DNA of 64,000 nucleotides from Gammaproteobacteria bacterium (GCA_030428905.1 JAUIED010000001.1:124001-188000); one strand, 5' to 3'; numbered from the stretch's first letter, positions 29,834 through 44,876 are shown. A program made the numbers and translations. Notes: a model not told the origin generated them from the letters alone.

Positions 29834-31180
29834 GTGGGACACTCTCTCTGGGAGAAATGTCTGGATCGTCTGGAAGACGAACTTTCATCCGAAGAATTCG
29901 ATAAATGGATCAGCCCGCTGCATGCGAGGGAGCGTGGGAACTCGTTGGAGCTACTCGCTCAGAACCGTTACGTGCGTAATGAGGTCAAGCGGCATTATCT
30001 GACGCGGATTCTGCAGATATTGCAGGAAGAGTCGCAAGTCGAGGACAGTGCCGGTGGTGAACAGGTCATTGATGATGTTCGCCTGCTCATTGGCGGTCAG
30101 GATGAGGTTGAACCTCAACCCCTGCGGGCAGATGGTAGCGGTGGCCGTTCAGATCAGTCACTGCCTCAACTCAACGCGTCTTTCACGTTCCAGAGCTTCG
30201 TGGAAGGTAAGTCCAATGAGCTGGCAAAAGCCGCTGCCGCGCAGGTAGCGGAGAACGCCGGTCAATCTTATAACCCGTTGCTGATTTATGGTGGCGTAGG
30301 CCTGGGCAAAACGCACCTCATGCAGGCCGTGGGCAATGTGATTGCGCAACAGGATCCATCTGCTCGTGTGGTCTATCTGCATTCTCAAAGGTTTGTTCAG
30401 GACATGGTAAAGGCGCTACGCCAGGGCACCATGCAGGACTTCGTGCAGTACTACCGCTCGGTAGATGCATTGCTGATCGACGACATTCAGTTTTTCGCGA
30501 ACAAGCTGCGATCGCAGGAAGAGTTCTTTCATGTGTTTAACGCGCTGTTGGAAGGCGGCCACCAGATGGTGCTTACCTGCGATCGCTACCCTCGGGAGAT
30601 AGAGGGGCTGGAGGAACGTCTCAAGTCCCGATTCGTCTGGGGGCTGACGGTAGAGATCGAGCCGCCTGAGCTAGAAACTCGTGTGGCAATCGTCATGAAG
30701 AAGGCAGAGGAAGAGGGTGTGGAGCTCGATCCGGCGGTGGCTTTCTTTATCGCAGAACGCATCCGTTCCAACGTGCGCGAACTGGAAGGTGCACTGCGCC
30801 GTGTGATTGCCAATGCCCGCTTTACCGGTAATGGCGTATCCATCGATCAGGTCAAAAGGGCGCTGCGGGATCTCTTTGCCATTCAGCATCGGGCTGTAAG
30901 TCTGGAGAAAATCCAGCGCACAGTCGCAGAGTATTACAACATCAAGTTTTCGGATATTCTCTCCAAGCGCCGGAACAGGACCATCGCACGGCCCAGGCAA
31001 GCAGCGATGGCTCTGGCTAAGGATCTTACGAGCCATTCGCTGCCGGAGATCGGCGAGGCTTTCGGCGGGCGAGATCACACCACCGTATTGCATGCGTGTC
31101 GGAAAATCGCCCAACTGAGAGACGAAAGCCCGGAAATCGCGGAAGACTACAAAAACCTGACTCGGCTGCTTTCCGGTTAA
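29834..31180 (+). CDS. dnaA: Chromosomal replication initiator protein DnaA
   Basis: A 448-residue initiator ATPase. Domain I is at about 1-80 (LWEKCLDRL), with a short linker after it. The AAA+ domain has Walker [11 protein letters not shown] near 152-161, LLIDDIQFF (Walker B) and the sensor arginines. Domain IV ends with the DNA-recognition signature [15 protein letters not shown] near 414-428. The start is GTG at 29834 after a GGGGGCG ribosome site. It heads dnaA-dnaN-recF-gyrB and lies directly beside the box cluster it should bind. Confidence 0.97.
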   Translation: MGHSLWEKCLDRLEDELSSEEFDKWISPLHARERGNSLELLAQNRYVRNEVKRHYLTRILQILQEESQVEDSAGGEQVIDDVRLLIGGQDEVEPQPLRADGSGGRSDQSLPQLNASFTFQSFVEGKSNELAKAAAAQVAENAGQSYNPLLIYGGVGLGKTHLMQAVGNVIAQQDPSARVVYLHSQRFVQDMVKALRQGTMQDFVQYYRSVDALLIDDIQFFANKLRSQEEFFHVFNALLEGGHQMVLTCDRYPREIEGLEERLKSRFVWGLTVEIEPPELETRVAIVMKKAEEEGVELDPAVAFFIAERIRSNVRELEGALRRVIANARFTGNGVSIDQVKRALRDLFAIQHRAVSLEKIQRTVAEYYNIKFSDILSKRRNRTIARPRQAAMALAKDLTSHSLPEIGEAFGGRDHTTVLHACRKIAQLRDESPEIAEDYKNLTRLLSG

Positions 31181-31219
31181 CCCCGGCCAGCGGCTCCAGG
31201 TCGCTAAGCTGAGGACGCC

Positions 31220-32320
31220 ATGAAATTCACCATTAGCCGAGAGGCGCTACTCCGCCCGTTGCAACTGGTAACCGGAGTTGTGGAGCGTCGGCAGACGCTT
31301 CCGGTGCTTGCAAACCTATTGGTGGTTGCGCGCAACGGTGCGCTCGAGCTGACCGGTACGGACCTTGAGGTAGAACTCAAGGTGACAGTGGGCTCGGTGG
31401 ATGTAGAGCAAGAAGGCGAAGCAACAATTCCCGCCCGGAAGTTGGCAGATATCTGGAGATCGCTGCCGGACGATGCGGAGGTAAAAGTGAGTGTCGAAGG
31501 CGACCGATCGATCGTTCGGTCGGGGCGCTCGCGCTTTACGTTGTCGACTCTACCGGCAGGGGACTTTCCACGAGTAGAGGGTGGAGCTGGTGATACTGAG
31601 TTTCACTTAACACAGGATAATTTGCATAAACTCATCGCGCAGGTGAGTTTTGCCATGGCGCAGCAGGATGTACGCTACTTTCTTAACGGAATGTTGCTTG
31701 AGGTGACGCCAGACCATGTTCGAGCCGTAGCAACAGACGGTCATCGGCTGGCGATGGCGACCCAACCTTGCTCCTCCGCGGTTTCCGGGCGCGTACAAGC
31801 AATTGTGCCTAGAAAAGGGGTCACCGAGCTGTCGCGGCTGCTCGAAGGCGAGGATGACGCCACTGTCATGCTTGGCAAGAATCATGTGTCCGTGCGGTGC
31901 GGCGATTACGTGCTCACCTCAAAACTGGTGGATGGGCAATTCCCGGACTACGAGAAAGTCGTGCCTAGAGACACCAATCGCTCGGTTGTAGGTGATCGAA
32001 CGACACTAAAGCAGGCATTCCTGCGTGCCTCCATCCTGTCGAATGAAAAGTACCGCGGTGTACGTTTGAGTATCGAGTCTGAACAACTCACCGTGCGCGC
32101 GAATAACCCCGATCAGGAGGAGGCGGAAGAAACCGTTCCGGTTACCTTTGATGGTGAACCGCTTGAGATCGGCTTCAACGTCAGCTATCTCCAGGATGTG
32201 CTCAACGTAATCGAGAGTGCGGAGGTACATATTGGGCTGTCGGATACGAACAACAGTGCCTTAATAGAGTCTCCAGGACAAGAAGGCGTCGCCTACGTTG
32301 TAATGCCGATGCGGCTTTGA
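31220..32320 (+). CDS. dnaN: DNA polymerase III beta subunit (sliding clamp)
   Basis: A 366-residue clamp (E. coli 366). It starts MKFTISREALLRPLQLVTGVVERRQTLPVLANLL and ends in the typical YVVMPMRL. Three similar subdomains form a half ring. A GAGGAC site precedes the ATG. It is 39 bp after dnaA. Confidence 0.97.
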   Translation: MKFTISREALLRPLQLVTGVVERRQTLPVLANLLVVARNGALELTGTDLEVELKVTVGSVDVEQEGEATIPARKLADIWRSLPDDAEVKVSVEGDRSIVRSGRSRFTLSTLPAGDFPRVEGGAGDTEFHLTQDNLHKLIAQVSFAMAQQDVRYFLNGMLLEVTPDHVRAVATDGHRLAMATQPCSSAVSGRVQAIVPRKGVTELSRLLEGEDDATVMLGKNHVSVRCGDYVLTSKLVDGQFPDYEKVVPRDTNRSVVGDRTTLKQAFLRASILSNEKYRGVRLSIESEQLTVRANNPDQEEAEETVPVTFDGEPLEIGFNVSYLQDVLNVIESAEVHIGLSDTNNSALIESPGQEGVAYVVMPMRL

Positions 32321-32340
32321 AAGCTGTTTAACGCCAGAAA

Positions 32341-36403
<4,063 letters not shown>

Positions 36404-36459
36404 GTGAGGGCTTCCGTAGATTGCAGACAGTGTAATCCAACACGTTATGGAATGAACGG

Positions 36460-37041
36460 ATGACAGAAAGCAAACGCTGTAGCTGGTGTACCTCCCACCC
36501 GCTTTACATTGAGTATCACGACAGCGAATGGGGCGTGCCTGAGAAAGACCCGCTGGCGTTGTTCGAACGACTCATTCTGGAAGGAATGCAGGCTGGGCTG
36601 TCTTGGTGGACTGTGCTGCAGAAGCGTGCGCGCATGCGGGAGCAGTTCTTTCAATTTCGCCCTGATAATCTGGCCAATGCGTCAGAGGGCGATCTGCAAC
36701 GTTGGCTCGGTGATGCTGGACTGATCCGTCATCGTGGCAAGCTCGAAGCTATGGTGGGAAATGCTCGGGCGTTTCTGGAGCTCGAGAGCTTTACGGAATT
36801 TGTCTGGTCGGCTGTGGATGGCGTGCCGCGCGTCAACCAACATGCTCGACTACAGGAGGTTCCCGCTCAAACGGCTGAAGCAGCGTCGCTGGCCAAGCGG
36901 CTGAAAAGAGCGGGATTCCGGTTTGTAGGCCCAACTACCACGTATGCTTTCATGCAGTCCGCCGGGCTGGTCAACGACCATGTAACCACCTGCCCCTCAC
37001 ACAGCGTTTGTGCTGATAAAGCGCTTGGCTTCAGCCTGTGA
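36460..37041 (+). CDS. tag: DNA-3-methyladenine glycosylase I
   Basis: A 193-residue helix-hairpin-helix glycosylase that removes 3-methyladenine. It has the zinc ligands of the Tag family (CSWC at the N-terminus; HVTTCPSHSVC at the C-terminus), YHDSEWGVP near 20-28, and LEGMQAGLSWWTVL near 43-56. Its stop overlaps the GTG start of the acyltransferase gene (GTGA), so the two are co-translated. Confidence 0.95.
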   Translation: MTESKRCSWCTSHPLYIEYHDSEWGVPEKDPLALFERLILEGMQAGLSWWTVLQKRARMREQFFQFRPDNLANASEGDLQRWLGDAGLIRHRGKLEAMVGNARAFLELESFTEFVWSAVDGVPRVNQHARLQEVPAQTAEAASLAKRLKRAGFRFVGPTTTYAFMQSAGLVNDHVTTCPSHSVCADKALGFSL

Positions 37042-37919
37042 GTGACCGCCTTGTGTCATGGCTTGTCCGCCTGGCCGTTTGGTTCGTAAGCTTGTTACCA
37101 CTGACGGTGGCTCGAGGCATCGGTCGAGGCGTTGGCTCGCTGGTATTCATGGCTGGCGGTACTACTGCAACGACAACGCGCGAAAACATTCGTCGTTGTT
37201 TCCCCGATAAGAGCTCCCAGGCGCTGGAAGCTCTGGCCCGACAGAGCCTGAAGCACACCGCGATGCTCGCCATGGAGTCGGGTGTGCTCTGGTACTGGCC
37301 CGATCGACGCTGGCAGAAGTTAGTGCGGGAGCGGAAGGGATTCGAGCTCATCGAGCAGGCGCAGGCAGCCGGCCGGGGTGTGCTGGTGTTGGTTCCACAC
37401 TTCGGAAACTGGGAGCTGTTTGCGCTACTGCTCGGGCCCTACGGATACACCTGTTTGTATGACCCACCGCGCGTAGCTGCACTGGAGCAACCGATCGTGC
37501 GTGCGCGCGAGCGCACCGGAGGTACGCTGTTACCCATCGGCCGACGAGGTGTTCGTGCGCTTGCCAAATCTCTGCAGGAAGGAGGTATCAGCGTGCTTCT
37601 GCCCGACCAGGTGCCTGATCCAGAGTCGGGGGTGGATGCGCCTTTTTTTGGCCACGACGCGCTGACCATGACCCTGGTGCAGAAGCTCGCCCGGCGTACA
37701 GGCCCGCTGGTGGTGATGGCGTCTATTATGCGCGTACCTTCGGGATTCGCGGTGGCGGTACACCCGCTGGGAGAAGATGTTGCCAACGCAGATGAACGTG
37801 TGGCGGCTGCGGCATTGAACGCCGCTGTGGAAAATATCGTGTTGTTGGATCCAGCGCAGTATCAATGGGAGTACAAGCGCTTCAAACGCCCTCGCGCTGG
37901 CAAGGCGCGGCGTATCTAA
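37038..37919 (+). CDS. Lipid A-type lysophospholipid acyltransferase (LpxL/HtrB family)
   Basis: A 293-residue membrane-associated acyltransferase. An N-terminal hydrophobic segment (about 5-25) and the catalytic HFGNWE motif (about 117-122, His and acidic residue of HX4D/E) are clear. LLPDQVPDPESGVDAPFFG near 187-205 is the typical acyl-ACP/lipid region. It adds a secondary acyl chain to lipid A or a related lipid. LpxL versus LpxM type is not resolvable. The GTG start overlaps tag. The end overlaps trkH by 4 bp. Confidence 0.88.
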   Translation: MSDRLVSWLVRLAVWFVSLLPLTVARGIGRGVGSLVFMAGGTTATTTRENIRRCFPDKSSQALEALARQSLKHTAMLAMESGVLWYWPDRRWQKLVRERKGFELIEQAQAAGRGVLVLVPHFGNWELFALLLGPYGYTCLYDPPRVAALEQPIVRARERTGGTLLPIGRRGVRALAKSLQEGGISVLLPDQVPDPESGVDAPFFGHDALTMTLVQKLARRTGPLVVMASIMRVPSGFAVAVHPLGEDVANADERVAAAALNAAVENIVLLDPAQYQWEYKRFKRPRAGKARRI

Positions 37920-39361
37920 CGGCGCCAGAAAGCGGGTGAAACGAGTACCAGGATGGTGAAGATCTCCAGGCGACCGAGCAGCATGGCAAAGATCAGAACC
38001 CACTTTACAGGAGCATCGAGCGCCTGATAGTTCAGAGCAACTTCCCCAAGGCCGGGACCAAGGTTGTTCAGGCACGCGCCTACCGCCGAGAACGCGGTAA
38101 CGAAATCGATGTTCGACAGAAGCATCACCAGCACCGTCATCATCAGGAAAATGATCACGTAGGCGGCAAAAAAGCTCCATACAGCTTCGATGACCCGGTC
38201 GGGTACTGGCTGGTTACCAATCTTTATGGGGAAGACGCCGCTGGGGTGGATCAGCCGTTTTACCTCGCGCCAACCCTGCAGGTAGATCAGCAACACGCGG
38301 ATGACCTTGATGCCGCCCGCTGTCGAGCCTGCGCAACCCCCTGCGAACGCTGCAAGCAACAGTATGACCGGTGCAGCGCCTGGCCAAAGGCTGAAATCTG
38401 CCGTCGTGAAGCCCGTAGTAGTGGCAATGGACACTGCCTGAAAAAGGCCGTCGCGTACTGGGGATCTGCTCGATTCGTCGCCATGCTGGGCGAGGATGGC
38501 AATCACCACGGTAGCTACTACCGCGAGCAGCAGCAGATAGCTTCGTACTTCCCAATCGCGAAAATAGTGCAGGGGATTACGTCGAGCAAACACGGTGAAG
38601 TGCAGGCCGAAGTTGATACCTGCCAGTAGCATGAAGACGATAGCCACGGATTCGATGACGCTGCTGTCGAAAAAGCCCATGCTTTGATCGTGGGTGGAAA
38701 AACCACCGATCGCGACCGTAGAAAACGCGTGGCACACAGCGTCGAAGATGCTCATACCGCCGAGGTAGTAGCACAGGGCACACAGCGCGGTGAGGGTGAC
38801 ATAGATGTACCACAGCGCTTTTGCGGTCTCAGTGATACGCGGCGTGAGCTTTGTATCTTTCACCGGCCCCGGTGATTCTGCACGGTACAGCTGCATGCCG
38901 CCGATACCGAGCATAGGGAGGATTGCCACGGCCAGGACGATAATGCCCATGCCGCCAAACCACTGCAGGAGCTGACGATAGAAGAGCAATGACTTCGGCA
39001 TGTCATCGAGGCCGGTAAGCACGGTCGCGCCGGTAGTGGTCAATCCTGACAAAGACTCGAACGCAGCGTCGGTGAACGGCAGATCGGGTACGCTCATGCT
39101 GATGGGGATGGCGCCAAACAACCCGAGGCTTACGTAGAACAGCGCCGTTACGAGAAACCCGTCGCCGGCGCGTAGATCCTTAAAACGCCGGAGAGGCAGC
39201 CACATCATCAGACCGCTGCTGAGCGTAATGGCAAAGGCGATGACGAACGTCCGGATGGTGGGTTCGCCATATATGGCCGCGAGAAGCGCTGGCGCCAACA
39301 GCGTCAGGCTGAACACCGTGAGCAGAACGCCGGTGATGCGAAAAATAACCGGAAGGTGCAT
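37916..39361 (-). CDS. trkH: Trk potassium uptake membrane protein TrkH/TrkI
   Basis: A 481-residue polytopic potassium channel subunit with four membrane-pore-membrane units. Pore loops include LSGLTTTGATVLTGLDDMP near 105-123, AFSTVAIGGFSTHDQS and TATGFTTADFSLWPG-type (TTTGFTTADF) with the selectivity-filter glycines. GGCAGSTAGGIKVIRV is a TrkH signature. It is encoded 2 bp downstream of trkA, so the membrane and regulatory subunits are in one operon. Confidence 0.94.
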   Translation of the reverse strand: MHLPVIFRITGVLLTVFSLTLLAPALLAAIYGEPTIRTFVIAFAITLSSGLMMWLPLRRFKDLRAGDGFLVTALFYVSLGLFGAIPISMSVPDLPFTDAAFESLSGLTTTGATVLTGLDDMPKSLLFYRQLLQWFGGMGIIVLAVAILPMLGIGGMQLYRAESPGPVKDTKLTPRITETAKALWYIYVTLTALCALCYYLGGMSIFDAVCHAFSTVAIGGFSTHDQSMGFFDSSVIESVAIVFMLLAGINFGLHFTVFARRNPLHYFRDWEVRSYLLLLAVVATVVIAILAQHGDESSRSPVRDGLFQAVSIATTTGFTTADFSLWPGAAPVILLLAAFAGGCAGSTAGGIKVIRVLLIYLQGWREVKRLIHPSGVFPIKIGNQPVPDRVIEAVWSFFAAYVIIFLMMTVLVMLLSNIDFVTAFSAVGACLNNLGPGLGEVALNYQALDAPVKWVLIFAMLLGRLEIFTILVLVSPAFWRR

Positions 39362-39363
39362 AG

Positions 39364-40737
39364 CTAGAAGAAGCTCACGCCAACCTGGAACAGCTTCTCC
39401 ACTGCGGCCACGTGTTTCTTGTCCACGAGGAAGAGGATCACGTGGTCGTCCGCTTCCACGACAATGTTGTCGTGCGCGATCAATACCTGCTCACCCCGTA
39501 CTAGCGCCCCAATCGTCACGCCTGGCGGCAGGTCGATGTCCGACAGAGCTTTGCCGACCACTTTGGAGCTCTTCGCATCGCCATGGGCGATTGCCTCCAT
39601 CGCTTCCGCCGCGCCACGGCGCAGGCTGTGTACTCGAGCTACATCGGCGCGACGTACGTAGGTCAGGATGGAACTCGTGGTGGCCTGCTGCGGAGAAATG
39701 GCGATGTCGATATCGCCTCCTTGTACCAGGTCGACATAGGCCGGTTTGCCAATCAGGGTCATTACCTGACGCACGCCCAGGCGCTTGGCCATGAGCGAAG
39801 ACATGATGTTCACTTCATCGTCATTGGTCACTGCGCAGAACGCATCCGTCTGCTCAATGTTCTCCTCGAGCAGAAGCTCTCGATCGGTGGCGTCGCCGTT
39901 GAGTACGACTGTCCGGCGCAATGTGCCCGCCAGAACGTTACAGCGCGCACGGTCGTACTCGATGACTTTTACCGAGAAATTCGATTCGATGCTGCCGGCA
40001 AGCCGCTCGCCGATGTTGCCGCCACCGGCGATGGTGACACGTTTAAACGGTCGCTCGATGTTACGAAGCTCAGCCATGACGGAGTTAATGTGCTCCCGAG
40101 CGGCGATAAAGAAGACTTCGTCTTCCGCTTCGATCACCGTATTCCCCTGTGGAATGATGGCGCGTCCACGGCGGAAAATGGCGGCAACCCGTGTATCTGC
40201 GTTCGGCATATGTCTGCGCAGAAAGCTGAGTTCCTGGCCAACCAGCGGGCTGCCGTAGTAGGCGCGTACCGCAACCAACTGCACCCGTCCTTCGGCAAAG
40301 TCGAGCACCTGAAGCGCTCCGGGGTGTTCCAACAGTTGGCGGATGTTATCGGTTACCACCTGTTCTGGGTTGATGAGCACATCGATGGGCATGTGCTCTT
40401 TGCTGAAGAAACCCTCACGGGTCTGGTAGCTTGCCGAGCGGATGCGGGCGATCTTGGTGGGTGTTCGAAACAGCGAGAAGCACACTTGCGCTGCGACCAT
40501 ATTCACTTCGTCGCTGGAGGTGACGGCTATGAGCATCTCGGCGTCGTCGGCGCCCGCCTGTTTGAGCACATCCGGGTGCGAGGCCCAGCCATGCACGGTC
40601 TGGATGTCCAGACGGTCGCGAAGCTCCCCCAGCCGCACCTCGTCGGTGTCTACGAGCGTAATGTCGAAAGCTTCGTTGGCCAGGTGTTCAGCCAGTGTGC
40701 CACCGACCTGGCCTGCACCGAGGATGAGAATCTTCAC
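39364..40737 (-). CDS. trkA: Trk potassium transporter regulatory subunit TrkA
   Basis: A 457-residue cytosolic protein with two RCK/TrkA halves. NAD(H)-binding motifs are [13 protein letters not shown] near 7-19 and [12 protein letters not shown] near 238-249, each followed by a TrkA-C domain ([19 protein letters not shown]). It gates TrkH by nucleotide binding. Its start overlaps the rsmB stop (4 bp). Confidence 0.95.
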   Translation of the reverse strand: MKILILGAGQVGGTLAEHLANEAFDITLVDTDEVRLGELRDRLDIQTVHGWASHPDVLKQAGADDAEMLIAVTSSDEVNMVAAQVCFSLFRTPTKIARIRSASYQTREGFFSKEHMPIDVLINPEQVVTDNIRQLLEHPGALQVLDFAEGRVQLVAVRAYYGSPLVGQELSFLRRHMPNADTRVAAIFRRGRAIIPQGNTVIEAEDEVFFIAAREHINSVMAELRNIERPFKRVTIAGGGNIGERLAGSIESNFSVKVIEYDRARCNVLAGTLRRTVVLNGDATDRELLLEENIEQTDAFCAVTNDDEVNIMSSLMAKRLGVRQVMTLIGKPAYVDLVQGGDIDIAISPQQATTSSILTYVRRADVARVHSLRRGAAEAMEAIAHGDAKSSKVVGKALSDIDLPPGVTIGALVRGEQVLIAHDNIVVEADDHVILFLVDKKHVAAVEKLFQVGVSFF

Positions 40738-42011
40738 GGCCCGTGGTTCTCCGGCTGCGCTTTCACCAACTTTGCGTAGTAGAAGCCATCCGTGCGCAGA
40801 TCCGTAGGCAGCAGCTGCCAGCCGTGGCGAGTCGGCTGTCCGGTGGGCAGGTGCAGGGGCACCAACTGCGCATCGTCAGCGTCTTTCAGAAATAGCTCAA
40901 TGATGTCGTCATTCTCCTGCCGGAGGATTGAGCAGGTGCAATACAGAAGACTACCGCCCGCCTTCAACATAGGCCAGAGATTGGCCAGTAACTGCGACTG
41001 CAGAGATGTGAGCTGTGCAATGTCTTCATGGGAGCGATGCAGTTTGATATCCGGGTTGCGACGCAGGGTGCCGGTGCCGGTGCATGGGGCATCGAGCAAA
41101 ATCGCGTCGAACAACGCGCCATCCCACCATGATTGGCTGGTGGCGTCGCCAATGTGCAGCGTGAAACGCTGGTTGTGACCCAGTCGAAGGGCCTGTTCAT
41201 CGAGCACGGTGGCACGGCGCTCGCTTATCTCAACCGCCGTTGCGCGGGCGCTCGGGTGCTGCTCCAGCACGTGGAACAGCTTGCCGCCAGGCGCTGCACA
41301 TGCATCCAGAAAGGTGCCGCCTAATGGCACATCAAGCAGGTGAGCGGCCCACTGGCCGGCAGCGTCTTGCACTGAAACGAGCCCTTCGGCGTAGCCGGGC
41401 AGATGCAGTTGGGGAACGGGGGCGTGGAGGAGCAGGGTCTCAGGGTGCCAGAGCGGCTGGCAATCAGCGTCGAGCTTCGCTGTATACTGCTCTGGGGTGC
41501 CCTTCATGGAGTTGACGCGCAAGCACATGGGCGGGCGCTGTGTGAGCGAATTGAGGATTTCCAATCCATTTGAAAACTGTTCGAACACGCTTTCTCCGAG
41601 CCATTGTGGTGCCTCAAACGATTGTTCGGTTGCCACGATGGGTTCTCGATTGGCGAGCTTTCTCATCACTGCGTTTATGAGCCCCTTGGCCCACGGTTTG
41701 CGTAGTGACATCACAGCCTGAACGGACTCATCAACCGCGGCATGTGCCGGTATGCGCAGCTTATCGAGTTGATAAGCGCCAACTAACATGAGGTGAAATA
41801 CGTCCAGGTCCTTCTCTCGCAGGGGCTTTTCGAGCAGCACGTTTACGCGCTGGGACAGCATGAAGTAGTGGCGCAACACACCGTGCAGGAGTTCGGATTC
41901 AAATGCGGTCAAATGCTTGTTCGACAGATACCAATCAATCGTTCGGTTGGGACTCTTGGCTATTTGTGCGAGGAACTGCGCTGCGCGCGCGCGCTCGTTG
42001 CGGGCGCTCAC
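40734..42011 (-). CDS. rsmB: 16S rRNA (cytosine967-C5)-methyltransferase RsmB
   Basis: A 425-residue methyltransferase (E. coli 429). An N-terminal NusB-like domain (about 1-140, including [10 protein letters not shown] and KGLINAVMR) precedes the SAM domain with [32 protein letters not shown] (motif IV Cys) and the catalytic Cys in LLYCTCSI. I place the start at GTG 42011, which overlaps the fmt stop (GTGA). The frame is open to 42134 but that lies in fmt. It is coupled on both sides, to fmt and trkA. Confidence 0.94.
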   Translation of the reverse strand: MSARNERARAAQFLAQIAKSPNRTIDWYLSNKHLTAFESELLHGVLRHYFMLSQRVNVLLEKPLREKDLDVFHLMLVGAYQLDKLRIPAHAAVDESVQAVMSLRKPWAKGLINAVMRKLANREPIVATEQSFEAPQWLGESVFEQFSNGLEILNSLTQRPPMCLRVNSMKGTPEQYTAKLDADCQPLWHPETLLLHAPVPQLHLPGYAEGLVSVQDAAGQWAAHLLDVPLGGTFLDACAAPGGKLFHVLEQHPSARATAVEISERRATVLDEQALRLGHNQRFTLHIGDATSQSWWDGALFDAILLDAPCTGTGTLRRNPDIKLHRSHEDIAQLTSLQSQLLANLWPMLKAGGSLLYCTCSILRQENDDIIELFLKDADDAQLVPLHLPTGQPTRHGWQLLPTDLRTDGFYYAKLVKAQPENHGP

Positions 42012-42973
42012 CCGAGTAGACTGCCCACGGCGAACCAGGCTCGGTAGCCATTCAGCGCTTGCGCCGCGTCCATAATGCGGCCCTTTCCCGCTGCCAGCTG
42101 CAGCGAAGTGATGCGAAGTGCACCGTCCCCGCATCCCACAATCAAGCCGCCCCGGTCTGCGCGCACAATCTGTCCGCCGGTTCCTCCAGATTCAGCATCA
42201 ATGGCTTCGCTATCGAGTATTCGAAGGCGCACGGCGTTGCCCTGTTCGTCCAGTATGTTGGTCCAGGCAGTCATTCGCCCGCTCACTGCCCGGATCTGGT
42301 CGTGAATCTGCTTGGCGGGACGATGCCAGTCGATTCGGGCATCGTCTGGAGACAGCTTATCGGCGTAGGTTGCCAGTGCCTCCGTCTGCGGCATGCGTTG
42401 CAGCGCCTCCAGGTCCGGAAGTGCCGCGGCGAGCAGGTCGCACCCCAAACGGGCGATCTCTTCAGCCACTTGCGTTCCCGTGCGGGGGCTGTCAATGCTG
42501 CAGGTTGCCTGTGAAAGGATGTCGCCGGTATCGAGGCCCTCGTCCATCTGCATCAAGGTGGCGCCCGAGATGGTGTCGCCAGCCATGATGGCGCGCTCTA
42601 CCGGAGCTGCGCCGCGCCAGCGGGGCAGCAGTGATGCGTGAACATTTATCGCGCCGTGTTTTGGGTGGTCCAGCAGCCTGGCAGGAAGAATAAGCCCGTA
42701 CGCCGCGACCACGAGCAGGTCCAATGGCCGGCCGCAGATCTCTTCGAGAGCCGCGGCGCCTGATGCGCGCGAAGCTCGCAGTGTCGTCGGTTGCATCACC
42801 TCCAACCCATATTGCTCTGCCAGCAGTTTGACAGCGCCAGGCATCAGCTTTCGCCCCCGTCCGCTTGGGCGATCTGGCTGCGTCAATACAAACTCGGGTC
42901 GGTACCCGCCATCGAGCAGACCTTGCAGCACAATGGCGGCAAACTCAGGAGTGCCGGCAAACGCCAGTTGCAT
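42008..42973 (-). CDS. fmt: Methionyl-tRNA formyltransferase
   Basis: A 321-residue enzyme that formylates initiator Met-tRNA. The N-terminal GART domain has FAGTPEFAA near 5-13, the catalytic INVHASLLPRWRGAAP near 107-122 (Asn, His) and MDEGLDTGD with the catalytic Asp. A C-terminal OB fold binds tRNA. It is 6 bp after def, the usual def-fmt pair. Confidence 0.96.
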   Translation of the reverse strand: MQLAFAGTPEFAAIVLQGLLDGGYRPEFVLTQPDRPSGRGRKLMPGAVKLLAEQYGLEVMQPTTLRASRASGAAALEEICGRPLDLLVVAAYGLILPARLLDHPKHGAINVHASLLPRWRGAAPVERAIMAGDTISGATLMQMDEGLDTGDILSQATCSIDSPRTGTQVAEEIARLGCDLLAAALPDLEALQRMPQTEALATYADKLSPDDARIDWHRPAKQIHDQIRAVSGRMTAWTNILDEQGNAVRLRILDSEAIDAESGGTGGQIVRADRGGLIVGCGDGALRITSLQLAAGKGRIMDAAQALNGYRAWFAVGSLLG

Positions 42974-42979
42974 GCGGAG

Positions 42980-43483
42980 TCAGGCCGATTGCTTTTGCAG
43001 CTTCACCAGCTTCTTCTTGATGCGGGTGCGCTTGAGGCCGGATAGGTAGTCGACGAAGAGCTTGCCTTCCAGGTGGTCGCACTCATGCTGAATGCAAATA
43101 GACAGCAAACCTTCCGCCTCCAGGGAGAACGCGTTGCCGGAAGCATCGAGTGCATCTACGCGCACGAACTCATGTCGGGTCACAGGTTCGTAAAATCCTG
43201 GTACAGAAAGGCAACCCTCTTCCGTTTCAAGGATGTTCCCCGACAGGCTCAGCGATGGATTTATGAACACGTGAGGCGCATCTTTCGATTCCGTCACATC
43301 GATGACAATAACGCGCTCATGCACGTTTACTTGCGTAGCGGCGAGCCCTATACCGGGCGCTTCGTACATCGTCTCCAGCATGTCGTCAACGAGTTTGCTG
43401 ATGCGCCCGTCAACCTTTTGAACGGGTTTAGCCCTGGTTCGCAGGCGCGGGTCGGGGAATTCGAGTATTGGGAGAATAGCCAT
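42980..43483 (-). CDS. def: Peptide deformylase
   Basis: A 167-residue metalloenzyme that removes the formyl group from new proteins. All three motifs are present: GIGLAATQV (about 45-53), EGCLSVPG (about 88-95, metal Cys) and QHECDHLEG (about 132-140, HExxH-type metal ligands and catalytic Glu). It heads the def-fmt-rsmB-trkA-trkH operon. Confidence 0.97.
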   Translation of the reverse strand: MAILPILEFPDPRLRTRAKPVQKVDGRISKLVDDMLETMYEAPGIGLAATQVNVHERVIVIDVTESKDAPHVFINPSLSLSGNILETEEGCLSVPGFYEPVTRHEFVRVDALDASGNAFSLEAEGLLSICIQHECDHLEGKLFVDYLSGLKRTRIKKKLVKLQKQSA

Positions 43484-43769
43484 AAAAAACGTGGGTTTTC
43501 GCGAGTCGGCCAGCGTGACCTATCTCTAGTATTGGTGTAATTCCTGCTGCTAAGATTGCGAAGGTTATACCTTTTTTCATACTGGTCTCATCTCTTTTCG
43601 CGCGTGCGTCATTCAGGTTCTGGGCTGATGTGCGCCGCACACGGGCCCGACGCCTGGTGCATCGCCCTCGGTTGGGAGGCCTGGGCGGAAATTGGCGAGG
43701 CATCTTCCGGGAAGAGCGGATGCGATCAGAGTGGGGTTGGATGAAGTTGCCGAGAGGGGTTTGCTGAAC
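43484..43769. other. Divergent intergenic region def / LysM gene
   Basis: About 290 bp. The def-proximal third is AT-richer than the surroundings and includes a 50-codon minus-strand frame (ATG 43580, MKKGITFAILAAG) that would overlap def by 56 bp. I do not count it as a gene. No clear promoter hexamer pair was found. Confidence 0.4.
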
Positions 43770-44876
43770 ATGTGCCGAACTGCCTATGTGCCCTACGCGC
43801 ACATCGCCTGCGTACTGCGCGCGCTGAGATTCATCGTCGGGTGCTTCACCGCACTGCTCCTGTCCGGTGCAGCCGCCGCCGACACGCTGGCGCAATACCT
43901 GAAACCCGGCCACCCGGACGTGTACACGGTTGTCAAAGGCGACACCCTCTGGGACATTTCCGGCCGCTTCCTCGACAGGCCCTGGCTGTGGCCGGAGTTG
44001 TGGCAGGTCAACCCTCAGATCGACAACCCACACCTGATCTACCCCGGGGATCGCATCAGCCTGGTGTATGTGGACGGGCAGCCGAGGTTGCGCCTGGATC
44101 GCGGAGACGCCGGCCGTACGGTTCGACTGACACCCTCCGATACCGTGTCGCTGCATCCCGAAGTGCGCAGCACACCGCTGGAAACTGCGATCCCTGCTAT
44201 TCGCCTGGATGCCATCCAGAGTTGGTTGGTGCAGAACCGTGTGGTGAGTGAAGCAGAGATGAGTGAGGCACCGTACGTCGTTCAGGGAGCGAGCGAGCGC
44301 ATCGTGCTTGGCGCCGGAGATCGTCTGTATGTGCGCGGTGTCCTGCCGGACAGCGCAAGCTATAACTTCGTGCGCAAAGGCCCGCTCTATGTTGACCCGG
44401 AGACAGAAGAAGTCCTGGGTAGAGAGGCCACCTACATAGGCCTTGGCCAGACAGTGGCGCAGGATGACGATATCGCCACCTTCCTCGTGCAGAGTACCCG
44501 CGAGGAAGTGCAGATCGGCGATCGCGTACTACCTACGGAAGAGCGGCGGCTGGAGTCCACCTTCTTTCCGAGCGCACCCCGCGATGAGACCGAGGGCGTC
44601 ATCATTTCCGTTTTCAGCGGCGTGACGCAGGTTGGTCAGTATGATGTGGTGGTGCTCAATCGTGGCGGTCGTGAGGGTATCGAGCCTGGCAATGTCATGG
44701 CCATCTACAAACGCGGCGCACTCGCACGCGACCGAATTGCCAAAGAAACCATCCGGCTGCCCAGCGAAAGGGCCGGGCTGCTGATGGTCTTCCGGGTGTT
44801 CGAGAAGTTGTCATACGGCCTGGTGCTGGAGACCGAACGGCCGCTTGCGGTGTATGACGAAGTGCGAAGCCCCTGA
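43770..44876 (+). CDS. LysM peptidoglycan-binding domain protein
   Basis: A 368-residue exported protein. A signal peptide (about 10-37, hydrophobic core CFTALLLSGAAAA, ending before DTL) precedes a LysM domain (about 51-105: YTVVKGDTLWDIS and LIYPGDRI) and a long beta-rich tail of unknown fold. Genes of this layout are conserved between def and dprA in gammaproteobacteria. The function is unproven, probably cell-wall binding. I chose ATG 43770, as the frame upstream to 43692 adds polar residues ahead of the signal peptide. Confidence 0.85.
   Translation: MCRTAYVPYAHIACVLRALRFIVGCFTALLLSGAAAADTLAQYLKPGHPDVYTVVKGDTLWDISGRFLDRPWLWPELWQVNPQIDNPHLIYPGDRISLVYVDGQPRLRLDRGDAGRTVRLTPSDTVSLHPEVRSTPLETAIPAIRLDAIQSWLVQNRVVSEAEMSEAPYVVQGASERIVLGAGDRLYVRGVLPDSASYNFVRKGPLYVDPETEEVLGREATYIGLGQTVAQDDDIATFLVQSTREEVQIGDRVLPTEERRLESTFFPSAPRDETEGVIISVFSGVTQVGQYDVVVLNRGGREGIEPGNVMAIYKRGALARDRIAKETIRLPSERAGLLMVFRVFEKLSYGLVLETERPLAVYDEVRSP

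Noticed and set aside
43428-43580. 50-codon minus-strand frame starting MKKGITFAILAAG before def
   Set aside because: The start looks like a signal peptide and the stretch is AT-richer, but it overlaps def by 56 bp, its tail is low-complexity and no family is recognisable. Kept only as a note.
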